Shown: piece by piece, positions 5,463-9,092 of the stretch | How the letters are laid out: the number at the start of each line of letters is the position of its first letter | Numbering within the stretch: the stretch's first letter is position 1 | From: Tannerella sp. | GTDB taxonomy: Bacteria > Bacteroidota > Bacteroidia > Bacteroidales > Tannerellaceae | Direction: 5' to 3' | DNA length: 9,092 nucleotides | Assembly (NCBI GenBank): GCA_031272655.1 | Contig: JAISTJ010000068.1 | Coordinates: 1 to 9,092, forward strand | The notes under the pieces: generated by a model | Seen by the model: only the letters and a program-made list of their open reading frames with translations | The model's database searches: none | What the model was told of the DNA's origin: nothing | Program-made: the position numbers and the translations under genes

Positions 5463-7250
5463 ATGGAAAAGAAAAGTTTTATTCAGAAAATCACGGATTC
5501 TATTAAGCCTTTGACATCGCCGTTAAAACTCTCACCTCATTACATTGATTTACAACCTGTTAAAGAGACGATAAAAATTTATTGCAAGAACAATCGGACT
5601 TACCATGAAGTTCCGATCGGATCGGATTTGTCCGAGATCCATAGAATAATAAGCAAAAAGCTGAAACGCAGAATTTTATGCGCACGGGTCAATAATCAAG
5701 TCAAAGGGCTGACCTTCCGCTGTTGGGAGCCAAAAGACATTGAGTTTTTGGATTACACAGATCTCTCAGGTTCAAGGACTTATCTCAGAACACTTTGTTT
5801 TATCCTGTTCAAAGTGGTTCACGACATGTTTCCGGACAAGCAGTTAAACCTCGAACATCCCATCTCTAAAGGCTATTACTGCACTTTCACCGACTCAACC
5901 CAACTCAAAAAGGATGTCATTGAGAAAATAAAGAATAATATGCGATATATTATTTACAAAGATATACCGTTTATACTGAAGACATTACGCACAGACGACG
6001 CCGTAGAATTGTTCAGGGAACGGAATATGAACGATAAAGCGTTGCTACTCAGGACTGCCGGCATGTCGTATGCTTCTTATTACGAGCTTGACGGCTATGT
6101 GGACTATTTTTACGGATGTCTCACTCCTTCAGCAGGTTATATCCGTTGCTTCGACCTTATTCCGTATGCGTCGGGAATGTTGCTTTGCGTGCCGCAGATT
6201 GAAAATCCCAACAAACTTTATCCGGTAGTGCCTCAAAATAAGATGTTTGAAGCTTACAAACGCTATCTCGAACTTCAAAAAGTGATAAAAATCAACAATG
6301 TCGGCGACCTGAATGTTGAGATCCAGAAAGGCAATGCTGGCAAGGTGGTTACGGTTTGCGAGGCGATGCAGGAGAAACATATTGCGAAGATCGCCGAGCA
6401 TATCGCCGAACGGTACAATTCATGCGGCACCAATATTGTTCTTATTTCCGGACCGTCGTCGTCAGGCAAGACAACTTTTTGCAAACGCCTTCAAATACAG
6501 CTGATAACCAACCTGTTAACTCCCGTAGGCATATCGCTCGATGATTACTACCTGAACCGCGCAGATACGCCTTTGGACGAGAACGGCGAATATGATTTCG
6601 AATCGCTTTATGCAATAGATCTGCCTTATTTCAAGAGCGACCTGAAGAAGTTGCTCGCAGGCATGGAAGTGGAGTTGCCGGTGTTTAATTTTGAGACCGG
6701 CGAGCGCGAATGTACCGGCAAAAAGATACGCCTCCGCAGCAATTCAGTCCTCGTTATGGAGGGCATTCACGCGCTCAATCCCGAACTGACCGACTCTATC
6801 CCGTCCGAAAACCTGTTTAAAATCTATGTTTCGGCACTGACGACCATTTCCCTCGACGGTCATAACTATATCCCGACGACCGATAACCGCCTGCTGCGCC
6901 GCATAGTACGCGATTATCAGTTCCGCGGCTACTCGGCTAAACAGACTATTTCGATGTGGAAAAGCGTGCGTCGCGGCGAGGACAAGTGGATTTTCCCATA
7001 TCAGGAAAACGCTGATGACACCTTCAACAGCGCGATGATTTACGAGTTGGCGTCCCTTCGACGCCTTGCCGAACCTATTCTTAATGAGGTACTTGAGACC
7101 GATGAGGAATACGCCGAAGCCTACCGCCTGCTGCGTTTCCTGCGCTTTTTCAACCATATCCCCGAAAACGAAATACCTACCACATCGCTGCTTTGCGAGT
7201 TTCTCGGCGGCGGGAAAAAGCTTGATTATTATGATGACGACGATATTTAA
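5463..7250 (+). CDS. Nucleoside kinase (uridine kinase-like) with N-terminal TGS and ThrRS-like domains
   Basis: A 595-residue protein. Residues about 36-99 resemble a TGS domain. Residues about 103-140 ([18 protein letters not shown], then [11 protein letters not shown]) resemble the second additional domain of threonyl-tRNA synthetase. A uridine-kinase/phosphoribulokinase-type P-loop NTPase domain follows: Walker A is GPSSSGKT (330-337), then [15 protein letters not shown] with the acidic substrate-binding pair, [10 protein letters not shown], and [12 protein letters not shown] corresponding to the Walker B region. It should phosphorylate a nucleoside, probably uridine or cytidine, for pyrimidine salvage. 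Kinases with this layout are known in Bacteroidales, Clostridia and Thermotogae. The tail ends in a short acidic run (YYDDDD). Its TAA shares the palindrome TTAA with the stop of the convergent aldolase gene. Substrate preference is inferred, not visible. Confidence 0.87.
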   Translation: MEKKSFIQKITDSIKPLTSPLKLSPHYIDLQPVKETIKIYCKNNRTYHEVPIGSDLSEIHRIISKKLKRRILCARVNNQVKGLTFRCWEPKDIEFLDYTDLSGSRTYLRTLCFILFKVVHDMFPDKQLNLEHPISKGYYCTFTDSTQLKKDVIEKIKNNMRYIIYKDIPFILKTLRTDDAVELFRERNMNDKALLLRTAGMSYASYYELDGYVDYFYGCLTPSAGYIRCFDLIPYASGMLLCVPQIENPNKLYPVVPQNKMFEAYKRYLELQKVIKINNVGDLNVEIQKGNAGKVVTVCEAMQEKHIAKIAEHIAERYNSCGTNIVLISGPSSSGKTTFCKRLQIQLITNLLTPVGISLDDYYLNRADTPLDENGEYDFESLYAIDLPYFKSDLKKLLAGMEVELPVFNFETGERECTGKKIRLRSNSVLVMEGIHALNPELTDSIPSENLFKIYVSALTTISLDGHNYIPTTDNRLLRRIVRDYQFRGYSAKQTISMWKSVRRGEDKWIFPYQENADDTFNSAMIYELASLRRLAEPILNEVLETDEEYAEAYRLLRFLRFFNHIPENEIPTTSLLCEFLGGGKKLDYYDDDDI

Positions 7251-7921
7251 GCCTGTTTTGCGTCGCTTATGAATTGAAGCGCATTACGGCATAACGTTGT
7301 GATAACGCCCCAGTCGCCTTTGGCAATCGCTTCTTTGGGAAAGAGTTTTGAGCCCATTCCGACAGCCGTTACGCCCGCTTTAAACCACGCCGAGAGGTTT
7401 TCCTGCGTCGGTTCCACAGCGCCTGTGGCAAGGATCATCGTCCATGGCATCGGCGCTAAGATGTTGCTGACAAATGACGGTCCGCCGACGCTCCCAGCCG
7501 GAAAAATCTTACACAGGTCACAACCCGCTTCCTGCGCAAATCCTATCTCCGAGACCGACCCGCAACCGGGTGTGTATGGCACAAGCCGGCGGTTGCAGAC
7601 CTTCGCAACATCAGGATTAAACAGCGGTCCGACAACAAACGCCGCCCCAAGCTGGATGAAAAGAGCCGCCGTCGGTGCATCCACAATAGAGCCGACACCC
7701 AAAACAAGCTCCGGACACTCTTTTGCTGCAAATTTTGACAGTTCGGCAAAGACCTCCTGCGCAAAATCGCCGCGGTTAGTAAACTCGAACGCCCGAACGC
7801 CCCCTTCGTAACATGCCTTCAGCACATTTTTAGCCGTCCCTGCGTCCTTGTTGTAATAAACAGGAACCATCCCCGTCCCAACGATAGTTCCCAATACCTG
7901 TAACTTGTTGAATCTTGCCAT
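7247..7921 (-). CDS. eda: KDPG/KHG aldolase (2-dehydro-3-deoxy-phosphogluconate / 4-hydroxy-2-oxoglutarate aldolase)
   Basis: A 224-residue class I aldolase of the Eda family, cytoplasmic, a trimer in characterised relatives. It cleaves 2-keto-3-deoxy-6-phosphogluconate to pyruvate and glyceraldehyde-3-phosphate, the last step of uronate catabolism in Bacteroidota, and may also act on hydroxy-oxoglutarate. The Schiff-base lysine is Lys138 in [10 protein letters not shown], and the acid/base glutamate is Glu46 in FEFTNR. Other family segments are [22 protein letters not shown] and the phosphate-binding VGMGSKLFP near the C-terminus. Length is slightly above the E. coli enzyme. No kdgK or uronate genes are beside it, so the pathway context is not seen. 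Its stop overlaps the end of the nucleoside kinase by 4 bases. Confidence 0.9.
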   Translation of the reverse strand: MARFNKLQVLGTIVGTGMVPVYYNKDAGTAKNVLKACYEGGVRAFEFTNRGDFAQEVFAELSKFAAKECPELVLGVGSIVDAPTAALFIQLGAAFVVGPLFNPDVAKVCNRRLVPYTPGCGSVSEIGFAQEAGCDLCKIFPAGSVGGPSFVSNILAPMPWTMILATGAVEPTQENLSAWFKAGVTAVGMGSKLFPKEAIAKGDWGVITTLCRNALQFISDAKQA

Positions 7922-7962
7922 ATTTCTTTAATTTATCTGCTTTGTGAAATCTCTACCAATCT

Positions 7963-8004
7963 CTAAAATCTAAATTCTAAAATCTAAATTCTTAATTCTT
8001 AATT
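7963..8004 (-). repeat. Heptad tandem repeat array 3 (AATTAAG/ATTTTAG), radical SAM to aldolase junction
   Basis: Read on the - strand from 8004 down to 7963 there are six in-register 7-base units: AATTAAG, AATTAAG, AATTTAG, ATTTTAG, AATTTAG, ATTTTAG. After these the period decays (AGATTGG). The first two units supply the final codons and the TAA (7992-7994) of the radical SAM gene. The array therefore combines the unit types of array 1 and array 2 and has the same orientation relative to the flanking genes. About 40 bases remain before the aldolase ATG, in which I see no hairpin, Shine-Dalgarno sequence or TAnnTTTG promoter. Confidence 0.9.
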
Positions 8005-9092
8005 CCCCCTCTAACCACTTCTTTGCCGAACGATTTGTTGACGAGGCTTCGCTCGCGGGGGCGGTAGGTGCCTTCTTCCATCTCGCGAAGCACTACGTTG
8101 GTGAAAAGGCGGAACATCTTTTGTTCCTGCGTCTCTTCGCGGTAGAACGTATCCCACGCATAATCATACAGTTCCTGCAGTTTTTCGGGCGTCATCAGCT
8201 TAGGTTGGAATACTACCTGACCGGCGTTGTAGTGGTTCCAGTCGAAGTCGAAGATTCGTCCCTGCCGCAGATAGTCGTCGTAGCCCTTAGTATGCGGGAA
8301 TGGGGTCATGACGGTGAACTCCGCAAGGTCGAGGTCTATGTCGAGCAGGAAGTCTATCAGGCGGCGGATGTCGTCTTCGCTGTGGTTATCGATGCCGAGC
8401 AGGATAGTGCCTTCGACGCCTATGCCGTAGTCGTGGTATCGTTTGACGCGCTCGCGGATATAGTCGGACGTGTCGTAAACAGCCTGATAGACATACCAAG
8501 CGCCGGCTTGTGCGGCGAGGTCAAGCACCTTAGGGTCGTCTTCGATAGTGTGGCTTATCCATTTCTTGCGGAAGGGGCGCATCTCGCGGAAGAGTTCCAT
8601 CTCCCATTCTTTGTTTTGCGCTAAAGAGTTATCAACGATGAACAGGCGGTTGTTGTCAATTGAGGCGAGGTCTTCGATGACCTTGTCCATAGGTCTTGGA
8701 CGAAAAACACGTCCGCCGAGGTAGGTAACGGCGCATGGGTAGCAGCTGAAGCGGCAACCGCGCGAGGCGTGGAAGAGGTCAACCATCTGCACGCCTTTAT
8801 GGTTATACAGTTCGCGTTTGTAGAGGTCGCGCCGCGCCGGACCGATGTCCTCTATCGGCGGCTGCTTTGTCATGTAGTTGTAAACCTGTTTAAGCGAACC
8901 GTTGCGGAAATCGTTCAGCACTTCTTCCATGCGACCTTCGGCTTCGCCGAGGAAGACGGCGTCGGCGTGATTGACGGTGTCTTCGGCGTGCAGCATAGCC
9001 GAGATGCCGCCGAAGATGACCTTCTTGCCGCGTCTGCGATATTCGTCTGCAATAGCCCAGCCGCGTTTCACCTGCGTGGAAAGCATCATAGA
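7992..9092 (-). CDS. Cobalamin-binding (B12) radical SAM protein, N-terminus outside the window
   Basis: At least 366 codons are open to the right edge. The first visible part is the C-terminal half of a B12-binding Rossmann domain (ADEYRRRGKKVIFGGISAML, then DAVFLGEAEGRMEEVL). The radical SAM core follows, with the 4Fe-4S cysteines in CRFSCYPC; counting from the Met at 9089 they are Cys112, Cys116 and Cys119, a CX3CX2C motif. After the barrel comes a tail with VVFQPKLMTPEKLQELYDYAW, seen in many proteins of this superfamily. Members include BchE and the HpnP/HpnR-type enzymes, which methylate, cyclise or rearrange unactivated carbons; I cannot assign the reaction. The Met at 9089 is unlikely to be the true start because the frame stays open and about half of the B12 domain would be missing. 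The C-terminal GIKN is contributed by a heptad array. Confidence 0.85.
   Translation of the reverse strand, partial: SMMLSTQVKRGWAIADEYRRRGKKVIFGGISAMLHAEDTVNHADAVFLGEAEGRMEEVLNDFRNGSLKQVYNYMTKQPPIEDIGPARRDLYKRELYNHKGVQMVDLFHASRGCRFSCYPCAVTYLGGRVFRPRPMDKVIEDLASIDNNRLFIVDNSLAQNKEWEMELFREMRPFRKKWISHTIEDDPKVLDLAAQAGAWYVYQAVYDTSDYIRERVKRYHDYGIGVEGTILLGIDNHSEDDIRRLIDFLLDIDLDLAEFTVMTPFPHTKGYDDYLRQGRIFDFDWNHYNAGQVVFQPKLMTPEKLQELYDYAWDTFYREETQEQKMFRLFTNVVLREMEEGTYRPRERSLVNKSFGKEVVRGGIKN

Noticed and set aside
7299..7811. 170-codon + strand open frame opposite the aldolase
   Set aside because: It covers the aldolase catalytic region in antisense and has no family features.
8121..8624. 167-codon + strand open frame opposite the radical SAM gene
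   Set aside because: It is antisense to well-conserved radical SAM sequence, and its V/E-rich composition mirrors the coding strand.
9087..9089. ATG at 9089 as the true start of the radical SAM gene
   Set aside because: The frame is open to the window edge and the B12-binding domain would lack its first half, so the start lies outside the window.

Overview
This window looks like ordinary chromosomal DNA of a member of the Bacteroidota, most likely the Bacteroidales, at moderate GC. The support is: a GyrB C-terminus of Bacteroidales type; a type II glutaminyl cyclase lipoprotein; a nucleoside kinase with an N-terminal TGS/ThrRS-like region; a promoter with the Bacteroidota elements TTTG and TAnnTTTG; and almost no Shine-Dalgarno sequences. 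I cannot name a genus. No phage, insertion sequence, tRNA, rRNA or CRISPR array is visible.

Layout. The left part runs on the + strand: the tail of gyrB (1-119), a two-domain hydrolase that fuses a class I glutamine-amidotransferase-like C26 domain to an M19 dipeptidase (164-2017), a glutaminyl cyclase lipoprotein (2074-3057) and a SufE-like protein (3062-3493). A - strand pair converges on this block: hsp20 (4854 to 4417) followed after 4 bases by an amidohydrolase-2 family gene (4412 to 3498). A 216-base divergent intergenic region (4855-5070) separates hsp20 from a + strand pair, yraN (5071-5451) and the nucleoside kinase (5463-7250). The right part runs on the - strand: a KDPG/KHG aldolase (7921 to 7247), preceded by a cobalamin-binding radical SAM gene that leaves the window at the right edge (9092 to 7992). 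There is no gene-free stretch longer than 300 bases.

How the genes work together. They are mostly unrelated housekeeping functions: DNA topology, peptide turnover, maturation of exported proteins, Fe-S cluster assembly, protein quality control, nucleotide salvage and sugar-acid catabolism. I see no defence or biosynthetic cassette.

The unusual content is repetitive DNA woven into and between genes. (1) Three of the co-directional junctions carry in-register 7-base tandem arrays (AATTAAG/ATTTTAG, one changing to CATCACT). Because the period is 7, the stop-bearing heptads give stop codons in every frame. Two unrelated genes end inside such arrays with the identical tail Gly-Ile-Lys-Asn-stop. 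(2) A palindromic dispersed-repeat-like element that translates as VIARTKSEAIQ sits in frame inside the catalytic C26 domain, preceded by two related 21-base units. This resembles the in-frame palindromic elements described in Rickettsia. (3) Two copies of a 15-base motif, built as TGNCA-N3-TGNCA, lie 53 bases apart upstream of hsp20 and could be an operator pair.
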